DNA of 64,000 nt. Origin: Lineus longissimus. Lineage: Eukaryota; Nemertea; Pilidiophora; Heteronemertea; Lineidae. A program made the position numbers and the translations under genes. Below are positions 47,325-60,400 of the stretch, one piece after another. The stretch is from NCBI RefSeq assembly GCF_910592395.1, contig NC_088322.1, positions 6,197,431 through 6,261,430 of the forward strand, read 5' to 3'. Position 1 is the first letter of the stretch. Every line of letters begins with the position of its first letter. Under the pieces are notes generated by a model that saw only the letters and a list, made by a program, of their open reading frames with translations, made no database searches and was not told the DNA's origin.

Positions 47325-47640
47325 AATAATAATAATAATGAGAGTCCATATTTATATAGCGCTTCTCATTAAGATAATACGATGTTAAAGCGCTACTCCC
47401 CCAAAGCCTTTCTAAATAGCCACGTTTTCAACTCCCTTTTGAAGGATACAATAGAGACGAGTGAAAGTCCGGTGGCAGCTGGTTCCACAAGCGGGCTGCA
47501 CCAACAGCAAAACACCTGTCACCATAAGAGGTTCTGGTCCTGCTGATGTGCAGCTTCCTACCGCTTGTGGCACGAGATGATGAACCGTAGACATAAGTGT
47601 ATTAGGAACATATTGAGTTACCCACATGTTCATCCTATTG
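47325..47640 (-). pseudogene. LINE (CR1/L2-like) 3' end with (ATT)n tail
   Basis: On the minus strand it encodes GDRCFAVGAARLWNQLPPDF and then a frameshifted KGSxKRGYLERLWG, the end of a CR1/L2-type polyprotein. The 3' UTR contains AGCGCTATATAAATATGG and ends in an ATT/TTA microsatellite at 47325-47340. Confidence 0.75.
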
Positions 47641-50600
47641 GCACATGTTTTACATTTTTGAAAATAAAAATTTATTTTAAATTACATTTTGACAAATTGA
47701 CTAATAGAATACTAAGATATGGTCTCTAGCAGGCTTATGATGTTATAATATGAAAGTTGATCAAAACGGTCATTGCTGGAAAAAATTCACTGAAGATGGC
47801 GTACATCACCGTCGCAACATTGGCGGTAAACTACTGGCGGTAAAACAATGATGTTACATAACTTCAACCACTCTACACTCTACCATGTCATATGCCCAAG
47901 AAATAATGAAGAGTATTAAGTGTTATATGTGATTTAGCAGAGTTGCACGCTGTAACATCATAATTTCTCCTCATGTTTACCATCCACAATGGTGATCTTC
48001 CCTGTCATATATAAATTTCTCAATAAGGCCTTTTTTTATAAGTTGGTTTTCGGGACCACCGACGGTAAAACCTCCGATTTTAGAAAGAAAAAAAATGTTG
48101 GAATTTCCCTTTTTTGACTGCCGATTGTAAGTTGTCAAAAAACTTGTTTATTTTCAAAATCGAATGAAAAAAACGTGTTCTTTTTATCCCGCCAATCGTT
48201 TACATCAGGATGACATTTTTTATTTTCAACATCGCAATAAAAACTGTCAATATATCGTTAGAATCGCAGTTTGTTGTTGTTTTCATTGTGGGTATCGGCA
48301 CCGCGTCTGTTTTATTATGCAGGCCTATGCGGCTGTAACATTTTATTTCAATTTCTTCCTCCGCCATGACCGATGTACACATTTTATAACATTCCCTAAA
48401 CCCTTGGGTTTTTTCTCCTCCAACATTGGTTTTTTTCAAGAAATGTCCGTAAACCAACTATTAACAAAAAATAAATAATGAACCCGTAACTTTTTACAGG
48501 TGTGTTAGTGGCATTAGCTACTTTGGAAAACTGGGGAAACAAGTTGGTTGAAAAGTCTGTGTGAAACATCATTTTTGAACTTTACCCCGTTTGGGACATA
48601 ATCATGATAATACATTACAACCATAATGCTGAACAGTGACAGTTAGTATGAATGAAAAACTTTCTACGAGACGTTCCTGGGAATAACCCCAAGTTCTAAA
48701 ATTTCATGGAACAAGACAGACAGACAATTATTTGCAACTGATAGGCAATTCATGCAAGCGTATTTTAACAGCAATTGAAGTTTTCATGACATAAGACTCA
48801 GTATTGGATATTTAAACCCAGTCAATCTTCTTCACAGTGGACAGGTAAATAAAAGACAATCGAATCAGACCACCGGAACAGTTTAGAATACAGTAGTATT
48901 GACTCGACCACCAGGACCACACCCTCCCTAATAACAAGCCTTCCGGCCAACTTCAAGAGCATTTTAGGGCATTTTTAGGGCATTTTTTAGGACATTTTTA
49001 TTACAAATTTAGGGCTTTTAGGGGTATTTGTAATCAATTTTAGGGTGATTTAGGGTATATTACTCATGAAAATCTAATGGAATATTAGTACTCACCCCTG
49101 TCTTTGACACACACTCACAAAATACTTGTCCGGGTGTGCTTGGCAAACCTCCACTGCTTGTGTGATGGAGACTGGTTATCAAATCTGGCACTTTCATCCC
49201 TTACCTAGAACTGGGATCCTGTATGCTTCTGGAAGGAACCAGATTTGATGACCATGAGATAACCATCACCAAACCAGAATATGTGGATGTATGCCAGTCA
49301 CATCATCAACGACATCGTACTTTAAGCGCGTGTGATCACCGGAAAAAGAGAAAATTAGGTATTTTTAGGGCAAAAGAGCAAAATTTGATTCAAATTAGGG
49401 ATTTTTAGGGAAAGTAAATTTTTTAAAGGAATTTTAGGATTTTTAGGGCCGGTGGAACGCCTGTTATATAAGGCCCAATTCCACTGCATGGCTAATAAAC
49501 TGCTAAAACTGCCCTAAAATTTCAAATGCAAAACTAGAACTGAGAATTCACAGGCTGTGAATTCATGACTCCACGGAGACTTGTGTGGGCGAACTGGTAC
49601 GAGTTGGTCTTGATTATCACCTTTGTTGGGAGAGTTGGTCTTGATCATCACCTTTGACGCCAAAACACTCGAGGAAAACAAAAATGTTCACACCGGAAAA
49701 TCTCTATGAAATGATGCTCAGCTACCATACAACGTAACCAAAGTTGTCATTCGAAATACCTCAGTCTCACAAAGCTGTAATAAGTGTTTTATATGAATGC
49801 GTGCCAATTAAGTTTTCGTGGCTTTACTCGAGATCAGTCCAACAGAGAGCAAGTCACAATATTGGTAACACTGTTTTGCAATGACATCGACAGCTTTTTA
49901 TCTCGAAAATCAAAATTATCAGACATATTCCACCTCTCTCCCCTCAATGTTTCTAAGCAGCTTTGTCTCACGAGTTGTGAAAATCTGCATTCTCAAGCAC
50001 TCTAAATGAATGGGAAATGCAAACACTAAACAACCTCAGATCTTCTTGACATGAATGCATATTTTCCAGTGATTCTTCTAGACTTGTGCTGTACTGTTTT
50101 TGTGGACGTACCGAAGTAGGCCTGTTATTGACCCTTTGTGTTTCATAAAATTCATGAGAGTGACCCAAATGAATGTTTCTTCTCTGTTTTTTCAAGAACG
50201 TGAAGAGCAATCAGTGTTTCCTACGGGGAGTCGTACGGGGGACAGGTCTCCCCCTCAAATGTCAAAGATGGAAATTTACTGACTTTGATCAGGAAATTCA
50301 CCTCGATTACTAATTTCATTGCTGTTGTCCATCCCTGGAATTTATTTCTGGAGGAAAGACTGCAGCGATGATATGAGACAACTACATTTAGTTTGCGATA
50401 TTGTTTTTGGTGATGTTATCAGTCGTTTTTTGCTCATATGTCATGAAAAACTGTACTCTCCGAGCGGTCAGAATGAATGGGATATCTCTGTTTTCAAAAC
50501 ATGAACAGTAACCAAGCAACCAACTACAGACCTCTTGAGACGATTTGCATCATTTTTTCTAGTAAAACTAGATGACATTTGTGACACTGTTGCCAGCATC

Positions 50601-51444
50601 TCCAACACTTCTGGCATCTGCTATACTCAGGGCTGCTCACCCTAAAAAAATGTTTGTGTAAGATGGTTAAAAAAATGTGTATTTCCCAAAAAATATGTGA
50701 AGTCTCTGAAATTATATGTGTGATATTGCAAATCACTGTGTAGTGCCTATTCCCCGTAAAATCTCATTCTCTGCAGTTTTTATTGGAATGCAAAGTCAAG
50801 TTACCCCAAGGTATTGTGAATCTTGTCATTGCAGACAACTGCAGACAACTGAGACTGTCACTGCCCATTAGTACCGTGAATAGGAGTCACACTAGTGTCT
50901 AACAACCGCTCTTGGCCTCTTTGAATGTGTCTTGGCGAATTGTTTGCTGCCATTTTGCAGCTCGCTATGAAGTCTCGCACAATTCACCGAAAACATTGAC
51001 GTCCACCGCAATGAGATTTCCATCGAGATTTCATTGTTCGCACAGAGTGCCGCGAGCAAGACTATTGAGATACGGTTTAAGCTATCTATAACCAGGCGTC
51101 GCCACGAGTATTGTGTGCACAGTTTCTTGGTTTCGTCATCCCGGGAAAGGACGACGTAAGAAACGTAGACACACACAAAAAACCACCAAAGTAAGACTTT
51201 TTAAACGTAGTTTGCTTATTGTGGGCTGAAAAAAAGGTGTAAGATATACATCAATTGACGTACAAACGTAGATTCGGCTACTTCTACGTACAAAATACGC
51301 AATTTATGTACAATTACGAAGCCCTGTTTACTCCTCTGACGTCCGCTCCAATGTTGCCGATGTCTGACATTTGCTGTATTGTTATGACGTCTGCTCCATT
51401 GTTACAGCCATCTGCTATACTTTTATTCACGCTTGCAACACTAT
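47641..51444. other. Intergenic, downstream of DNAJC7
   Basis: Except for the TTTTAGGGC-rich repeat at 48940, no gene or known repeat is seen. 51240-51330 is rich in TACGTAC-like palindromes. Confidence 0.35.
48940..49465. repeat. TTTTAGGGC-rich repeat
   Basis: Clusters of TTTTAGGGC/TTTTTAGGG at both ends (48960-49050 and 49355-49450), with CCGGCC near each outer end. The centre has a palindromic pair, ACCAGATTTGATGACCATGA and TGGTTATCAAATCTGGCACT-like. Not a telomere array, as spacing is irregular. Confidence 0.55.
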
Positions 51445-51450
51445 TTTATT
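51445..51450 (-). promoter_or_regulatory. Polyadenylation signal of DNAJC7
   Basis: TTTATT on the plus strand (AATAAA on the gene strand) lies 25 bp past the stop. A second copy is at 51422-51427. Confidence 0.5.
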
Positions 51451-51474
51451 GATATCTGCACCATTGTTTATGTT

Positions 51475-54400
51475 TCACTGAAAATGAAACGAGAAGCCGG
51501 GAAAGCCTCCTTGATGGTTGTGACTTTGATGGTGAAAACTCGACCCTTGTCCAAACCCTTGATGTCCAAATGAGAATCCCCCGGGAGCTCCGAAGAATGC
51601 TTGAAATATGGTGTTTGGGTCCACATCACCTGAAGAAAATAAAAGATATCTTGTGGTGCTGGCCATGATGAGAGATAAAGATATAAATCAACACTTGAAT
51701 ACATAAGACATTGAAAACATTCTGAAAAGTCAAAAAATATTAGAAATACACTGGAAATCCAAATTGTGTGGTTTTGCATTTTACCTTTGCTGCAATTTGT
51801 GATTTAAACAAAGATATTTGTTTTTCCCTGATCCAACATCATTTCTGAAGTATCCATGTGCTCACACAACAGACCAAACACAGAGTGCACTCAGGTTATC
51901 TAACCTAGAGGGTCATGCGTACCAAGTTTCAAGGGTGTTAGCTGTAGCAGTCAAGAAATGTGCCAGTGTTAATCTCAAATGGCCAATTTTAGCCATTTGA
52001 CCTTTTCGACCTTGAAAAGTACGTCAAATCAAAAACCTTTAGGATATGTGATGTATCCTTGTTCGGAGTACCTGCCATAAAAATATCATCCAAAACAAGT
52101 CACTTAATATAAGCCAGATATTGCACTTTTTACATTTTCAGTTTTGGCCCCCTGGTGGCCAAGTGGAGAATCAGATCAAACAGAATTTCAGCATCAGAGG
52201 TTAACTGACACATGGGGATCATGTGTACCAAGTTTCAAGGTCAGAGCTTAAGTGGTAAAGAAACGTGCCCTAGTTACACTCAAACGGCCAATTTACACCA
52301 ATTGACCTCTGTGACCTTGAAAAGTAGGTCAAACCAAAGCTATTGCACTCTTCACCTTTTTTAGTTTTGGCCCCCTGGTGGGCAAGTTAAGAATCAGATC
52401 GGACTGAAATTCAGTGTTAAAGGTCACCTGACCTGGGAGGTCCTTTGCACAAAGTTTCAATTTCATAGCTCAAGCTGTTAACCCTTAAACAACCAACCAC
52501 ACATTTACGCGCGGTTTTTAAATTTTGCGCGCAGACGATCGTAGCTCAGCAGGCAACGGCTCAGAATCAGTCTTATTCCAATACATTGTATACGTCAGGG
52601 ATGGGATAAAAGGTTAAACTTGTTGATGAAGACAACTCAATGAGTTCAGGATCTGGCTGACGTGGACCCAAAACTTAGTTGTCTGCGATGGACTTCTTGT
52701 CCCCGGCCAAAGAGAAGAACCAAGCAAAGACTTAATCCTGAAGTGAATGCAACGGCTTGAAGAGCTTAGGGCACACAGGACTTAAGAGAAATAGAAGTGT
52801 TACTGACAGGAGCAGTTGGACAGTGTTGCCATCTATCATAACAACCATACATTAATAGGGGAACTTCGACTGTTCAACTCGTAGAGCAGCGGACCAGCAA
52901 TCTAAAGATATGTGGTTTGAATCCCAGTCGGGCAACTTGATTTTTCTGTACTAATTTCAATCATACATTAACAGTGTGCTGTATATTTTGTGGTGCTGGC
53001 CATGATAAGAGATACCTTTGTGCTCTGCGCCCTTCAAATACACTATCAGTTCTTATAATAGATGGCGACACTGTCTATATGCTCCTGTTAATAACAAACG
53101 TTTGTTTTCTTCAAAATTGCACTTATCATGCTTATGTCACGTGTGTTCGAAGCCCTTCATTTGTCAGTGGATGCATGACTGCGCCACGTCAAGTTACACG
53201 TAACCTACCTCCAAACCCGTGGTCCAAATCATCTAGATCCTGCCCGCTATCGTATCGTGATCGTTTCTTAGCGTCTGATAACACTGCATATGCCTCGCCG
53301 ATTTCTTTAAACTTCGACTCCTCCTCCTTTTGTACATCAGGGCTGTCATGACTGTGTCGGTCTGAAAAAAACATAACAATAAATGGTTAAAGTGATACTA
53401 TGATGTGATTTACAACTTTGCGGAAATACGTCCGTTTTTAATTGTTGGTCACAAATGTAAAGCTCAAATTTTCCATTTTTGATTAGATTTATCATAAAAT
53501 CGCTGAATGTAAACCACCGCGACCGCGAAAATGTTCATGTTGTGACGTCATCAACGAAAACGGCATCGAAGCGAGCCGTCCGGGCGGATTTAAACCATCA
53601 ATTTCTAGAAAATGTGCATTTCGATTCGAAAACCTTACCGATTTATGAGAAAGTGACGTAGTCATTTGTCAAAAACAGCTAAAACATTATATGGTGAAAT
53701 TTGACACGAGTTACCCTTTAATTTTCATATCATAGAGATGAAACAAGGCAATCATGAATAGGACCAGCGGTGCGTTTAGAGGCAGTAATCATCTCCCTAT
53801 ACCTGCAGATCCCCCTCAAGGACTACCATCTATCTGATCAGAAATTCTATTTTATAAACTGCATTCGGCTGATCTCTGTGCACCAAGCACCGCTTACATA
53901 ATCAAGCAGCATATATTTTTATATGCCGGGACCTGGCCAGGAGAACCAGGTGATTCTATTCAGAAAAGCAGGTGACCCGTAAGAATGTATGTGGCGATAC
54001 GCTTGTTGAATATTGCCTCTAGTCTACTACACTGATAGAACTGGCAAAGTGTAGAGAAGAGTGCCTGTGACAGGACTGAGACCCAATGCTACACCACAGA
54101 TAACTTTGCACCCTTGGAAATCAAATAAGAACCCAACAAGGAGGCAAATAATGCTATCACTCAAAAGTTTGATAACCTTTCTGATTTAGTGGGTTTCCAG
54201 TTCTACAAGACAGTCACTGCTGCCAGCTAGTAGTATTCGGTTACTTATAAAAGCCGAAATGAAATGGCCGAAATCACCGAAACGGGCGAAATATATCAAT
54301 GTTCAGCCGGCTTGAAGAGCCAAAATGGTTCATCATGTTGCACCTTACGGAAAAATTTGTATTCCACAATCTTTGATTTGATCTTCCTTGAGAAGACAAC

Positions 54401-57400
54401 AAATGAACAAAGGTCATATGTCATTACCAACAGGTGGGGGTGCATCAGGCTCAAGAGTCCTCAGAACAGCCAATTATCTGTAATAGCAAAATTTGGTTTG
54501 TAGATTATGATCTACCTACCAGGATGGTGCACCAGAGCTCGTTTACGGTACGCCTTCTTGATATCAGCATCAGTAGCAGATCGGTCCACACCCAGCACTT
54601 TGTAGTAATCTTTTCGTTTACTCTTCTTCAATTCTAACTTTGCTTCTTCTAATAATTGTTTGTGGACTGAAAAGAAACAACAAATTAATATACTTGCGCC
54701 CACTTATGAATCAAGGCCAAGCATTAAAGTGATAATCACCGGTTTGACAGGTCATGATACTTTATTCTAAAATACCTTGGTACCGTAAAGTCAACTTTTA
54801 AATGGAAAATGCATAAGCCTCGTTCTGAGAGTGGAGTGTTTTGGACACGCAACCAAGATGCTCTACCAAAGTTCCCTCGGGTTGCACTAAAATGTGGAAA
54901 CCATGCACACGTCACGTCAATGGAATTTAAGCTCACTTCAGAAGTTTGAGGCTCTCAAAACACTGCTTCAAACACAAATCAGTCAAGGAAGCATCAACCA
55001 CCCTAAGTTTTTTAATGAGCACTACATATATTTGCCGAGAAAAACGCTCCAAATAGCCCATTTGCGCGGATTTTAGCATCGCTTGAGCTAACCGATGCGG
55101 ACTTCCTATGCGCGCTGTACAAAATGTACATGTCTCATTTTCTGTAACGTTGCCGTAACATAATGTAAACAACGGCGCTACCGGCACTCCGGCCGGGCCG
55201 GCGATGGATGGAATTTGCCAAATTCGCACATATTCAAGTTATTTTCGTGGCCTATCTTTTTAAGTTTGAGGTATTTTAGAATAGAAATTGAACCCTCGGC
55301 TTCGGACCTTGGTTGAGTTATCGGCTCGGGTTTGGACTGTATTTTAGCTCCACCCTCGAGTGTCTTGGTAACTCAACCAAGGTCCTCCACCTCGGGTTCA
55401 ATTCCTTAATCGACATTTTGGTCGCCTCAGCCACTGCTGGCCACAACAAACAACCAGCAAACAAAAAACTGTATGGTCACACACCACGTGATCTTTTGTT
55501 CGTAGTAGGTCTATATATATGTTTGTTTGGGCCAGCAATGACTTCCTCTGCCTGGTGTACAAGGGTCTATACTGATGGGTTGACAGCACCAGATATGTTT
55601 TAGTAAACTGTAAACAAATACGGTAGATAATCTCATTTGGTCTTTGTCGCAAAGTGTCACAACCTTTGAGCCTAGCTAGAAGAGGCAGCATGCAGAGTGG
55701 CCTCTACACTTTTCATCACACAGGCTAGGCTGCCCAGCTTTAAAAAACAACACTGAGCATGGTTTGAGTGGGGAGGCTGCCCAGCTTTAAAAAACAACAC
55801 TGAGCATGGTTTGAGTGGGGAGGCTGCCCAGCTTTAAAAAACAACACTGAGCATGGTTTGAGTGGGGAGGCTGCCCAGCTTTAAAAAACAACACTGAGCA
55901 TGGTTTGAGTGGGGAGGCTGCCCAGCTTTAAAAAACAAAACTGAGCATGGTTTGAGTGGCTAGGCCACCCAGCTTTAAAAGACAACACTAAGCATGGGTG
56001 GAGTGGCTAAGTTGCCCAGCTTTAAGAAACAACACTGAGCATGGTGTGAGTGGCTATGTTGCCCAGCTTTAAGAGACAACACTGAGAATGGGTTGAGTCG
56101 CTAGGCTGCCCAGCTTTAAGAGACAACACTGAGCATGGTTTCAGTGGCTAGGCCGCACAGCTTTAAGAGACAATTCTGAGCATGGTTTGAGTGGCTAAGT
56201 TGCACAGCTTTAAGAGACAACACTGAGCATGGTTTGAGTGGCTAGGCTGCCCAGCTTTAAGAGACAACACTGAGCATGGTTTGAGTGGCAAGGCTGTCCA
56301 GCTTTAAGAGACAACACTGAGCATGGTTTGAGTGGCTAAGTTGCACAGCTTTAAGAGACAATTCTGAGCATGGTTTGAGTGGCTAGGCTGTCCAGCTTTA
56401 AGAGACAACACTGAGCATGGTTTGAGTGGCAAGGCTGCCCAGTTAAAAAAAAAACAACACTGAGCATGGTTTCAGTGACGAGGCAACTTCTTCAGGCTTC
56501 ATAATCTGTCAACATCTAGCACCACCACAATGTGAGACGAGGTGCAAAAACACTGAATTTTAATGTACCTCGACTTTTTTCCATTTTATGTACTTTTTCG
56601 TAATCTCTCACTGCTTCTTCATACTTTTCTGAATCCATATAACTGCAAATTGATGAAAATACATGTATGTTGATTTAGAACCCAATAAAAAGAACAAGAA
56701 AAACCCATATAATAACACATTTGCAGTAAATATTGGCAACAACTTACAAATCACTAGAAGTGAACAACTTATTTCCACTCTGAACTGTAGAGGCGAGTTC
56801 CTACCCAACTGATCTTGTGGTGACACCGCCCTCCACCATTTTATATAATGTCTGTGGTGTGTTCCCGCTTAGTAAAGTTGGATGACACATGATCTTCCTT
56901 AAACTATCAAACACAAATCATCAGAATTGACAAACCACTGCTTCGGAAAAAATTGTGGCACTATTTGCTGCAAAAGTGTTCAAAATCTGGAGACAGAGTC
57001 ATAGGTATTGCACCAAACGGAGACCAACAGTGCAATATGGCATGCACCAAGTATAGGCTTAGTTGGTGCCCTAGATCCTGACAGATCAGGTTCAAATTGG
57101 ACTACTTGCGACAGCGAAGAAAATCTGATTACCATTTTGCTCTTCGTAAATAGGCTTTCAAATATTTGTCATCTAATTCTATTGCCTTAGAACAGTCTTC
57201 TATTGCCTGGTCATTCCTGTTAACCTGAAATTATGAATTAGATATTGAAATTGTGGTAGTAGGCAGGATGATGAGGTCGGGGGGGGGGGGGGGTTTACCT
57301 CGGTCAGTCATTAAGGAAAGAGGGCATTCATAATACCTTACACTTGAACAGGTGTTAGGGGAACCTGGAAAATTGACCTTCATTTGTTGGACTGATGTTT

Positions 57401-60400
57401 TTGGATCACTGTAGAATTGCTGTCAGATTGAATTTTATGGGGCTGTCATTTAGACTGGTAGTTTGGTGGGATTTGACTTTTTTCTTCCAAGACATGGCTG
57501 GTGGGAGGGGGGGTCATTGGGGTTGAGTTCGGCAAGAATATTGTCACAGTGATGCGAACATGATAATAACCGATATCCAAGTGGACAACTTTCATTTACC
57601 CCTGTCTGGTAGGTTTAGTCTGCCAACGCCCTTCCCTGCCCCCAAGATGTAGAGACCGTGCCTAAACCATAACAAAAGGCAGCACTCAAAATATCCACAG
57701 GTCATCTCACTATATTGCCACACCTTTACAGCATCTAGTCATTGTTGAAAAATCATGACAAGGTCACATAGCTGCCTCTAGTTTAATTCACACGGGGGAT
57801 GATTTGATTTCAAGCCTACCTTTGAACAAGCAGTCGCTCGGTTGCAGTATAATTTAGAGTTTGTATGTACATTAAACGGGTCTATATTTAGAGCTTCGGT
57901 GTATATACTGTAGGCATCCTCGTATCGGCCCGCCCTGAATGCATTGTTTCCATCCTCTTTCTTCTGTTTTAACACTTTGGCTTTCTGCAAGAAATTGAAA
58001 CATAGGCATTCAAAGTCGAGACTACTTTTAGTAACTAAGTTCAGTGTAACTTGTAGTAATTCTTAATAAATAATGACGGCAGGCCGTTTCTAGCTTGGCT
58101 GTGAAAAAATTTGTAAAAGACGTAAATCTTCACTAGATTACTTAATCGACAGGTGGCAATCTATTGATTGAATGTTGGCTTCTACCAAATGTTATCATTG
58201 ACTACTCCAGCCAGTGCTTAACCGTTTTTAAACACATAATCTGGAACAAATCTAAGAAACCTTCAGGAAAAACCTCAAAATTACCATGATAAAAAAACCT
58301 ATTCATCACACAAATAGTAGCATCAGTACGGTCAGTGCTCAATGACAGCTCTTCCACCGATGATCAAATCACTGACACATGACAATTATTTCGAATATTT
58401 TTTGGAAAAGGTCTGGTCCCACAGTTGGAGACTACAGTGGAACCTCCCTTAGCGGACACCTCTCTAATAAGGCCAACCTCTCCATTAAGGACACTAGTTT
58501 AAGTCCCAAATTGGTAATTTTCAATCAATTTGACCTCTCTAATCAGGACACCTCTCTATTAAGGACAGCACTTGTCAGTCCCAAAGGTGTCCTTATTTAT
58601 AGAGAGGTTCTACTGTAATTTCAAATCTGTAACCTGGTCTTACCTTGTACGTGTCTTTTGCCTTCATGTGGTCGGGGGCAAGTCGTAGAACCTGTTGGAA
58701 ATGCTGAAAAGCTTTGTCAATATTGTCCTCATAATACAAGCACAAGCCACGGATAAATATGGCATCGGCATTCATGTTGTCTCTTTGGATGACATCACTG
58801 GAAGATAGAAAACATGAGAATTGAAGGTTAATGAGGAACCTGCAGAACAAAAAATCCAGATGGCAGCACCAATACTAAAAGGTACACTTCCAGTGCATTT
58901 TCCATTACAATTAAGTTTTGTTGATTTTCTCCCTAAAACTCATCAAAATAGAATTAAGGACTAATAAAACAACATTTTTAGTACTATTTTCCCATGTGGA
59001 GTAATAAAGGGATGAAATATTCAATAATCATTGACCCGGGAAATGGCTTTCTCATTACAATCATGGTCCACTTGCCTGCAGGGCCCCCTATTGGCAGGTT
59101 TTGTTGTGCAGGTTCCTCATTACATTGCTTGGTGTGTTGTCATTGTCACAACTCCACCAGACATGCCAGATGCACAAAGAGGAGGGTTGCACAGCAGGCA
59201 CTTGCAATGACTAGAGCAAACAAGCAATTTTTGTCGCATGAGATGATGATCACAGGGCGCAACCGTGTAAATCACTCGTTTGGAGGGCTTGAATAAGTCA
59301 TCTGCACGGCCCACTTATCATAAATGACCACGAGTGTAAATGAAAAATAACTAACTGCATACATTCCCCGGTGCCCAACCGGCACTGTACAGCATGATAC
59401 ATTGGCGTTGTACACTGCACATGTAGTACCTGATCAGAAGTTTGTCAAATGAGATGGGACACCAAAGCTGCGAGTGGTTTAGCAGGATAATGTCAATGAA
59501 GCGTTGTCACATGACACTGTTTATAAACAGAGACATGTGCTCTACGACTGATCAAGTGAATCATCTGTCCCGAGTTGCAACGAAATCAAATTATTCTCTA
59601 TTCTTGCGTATCAAAGTAATACCGAAGCAGAGAGCCAGACAAAAACCACAGAAAGGATGGTATACATGTGGAAGGGACACTTTCTGAGCCACCTTGTAGA
59701 ACTTAACAGAAATTTTCTGGCTAATTGGCTTGGACAGTGGCTAATCAAATCTAATGTACTGGTGAGCCATAGTGGCTCACACAATCTCAATCCAGAGCAG
59801 CTAAGCCACAGAGGCTAAAGGATTTTTGGCCAAATAGAAGCTTGTAACTAGCAACAAGTTTGTAAATTTTGAGTTTGTCAGTGAATCCACATAATGGTTT
59901 AAAACAGACATGGTCAACGACTTGTCACTTTTCAGTATAAGAGATTGTGTTATGTACTAAAAACGAGATTCAGGCCAAGCAGGCTTTATTCACCAGGCCT
60001 ATTTGTTGCTGAAACCTGTCTTTCTTTAGACCAATGAAGGGATGTCTTTTATTGGATTCAATTTCACAAGGAACTCAATTTCTTCCAACTGGCCTTAGCT
60101 TATTTTGAACACTCAATATGTCATCAGTCAGTCAGCTACTTTTCAGAGTGGTGTAGTTAAGGCTTTCCCATGGCACTGATAGAATTCCAGTTCTAAAGAC
60201 CAGAATACGAAGTAAAATGCACTGATGATGATTCTGACACCAGTTACATCCTTTGCCCCTTTCTGACAGCCCATGACAAATTTCAACTGGTGGCTAGCAC
60301 CCTTTCCTGTTGGGTATATTTCTTTGTTTTGGATGCACAACTTACTTTGCGAGTTCTTGAGCTTCTTGGTACCTTTTTAAATAAACTAACGCTTCTGCTT

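Noticed and set aside
48940-49465. Interstitial telomere repeat
   Set aside because: TTTTAGGGC motifs are irregularly spaced and not an array of TTAGGG.
55398-55691. 97-codon minus frame as an extra DNAJC7 exon
   Set aside because: It overlaps the variable-arm palindrome, has no splice-compatible borders, and the flanking exons already join in phase.
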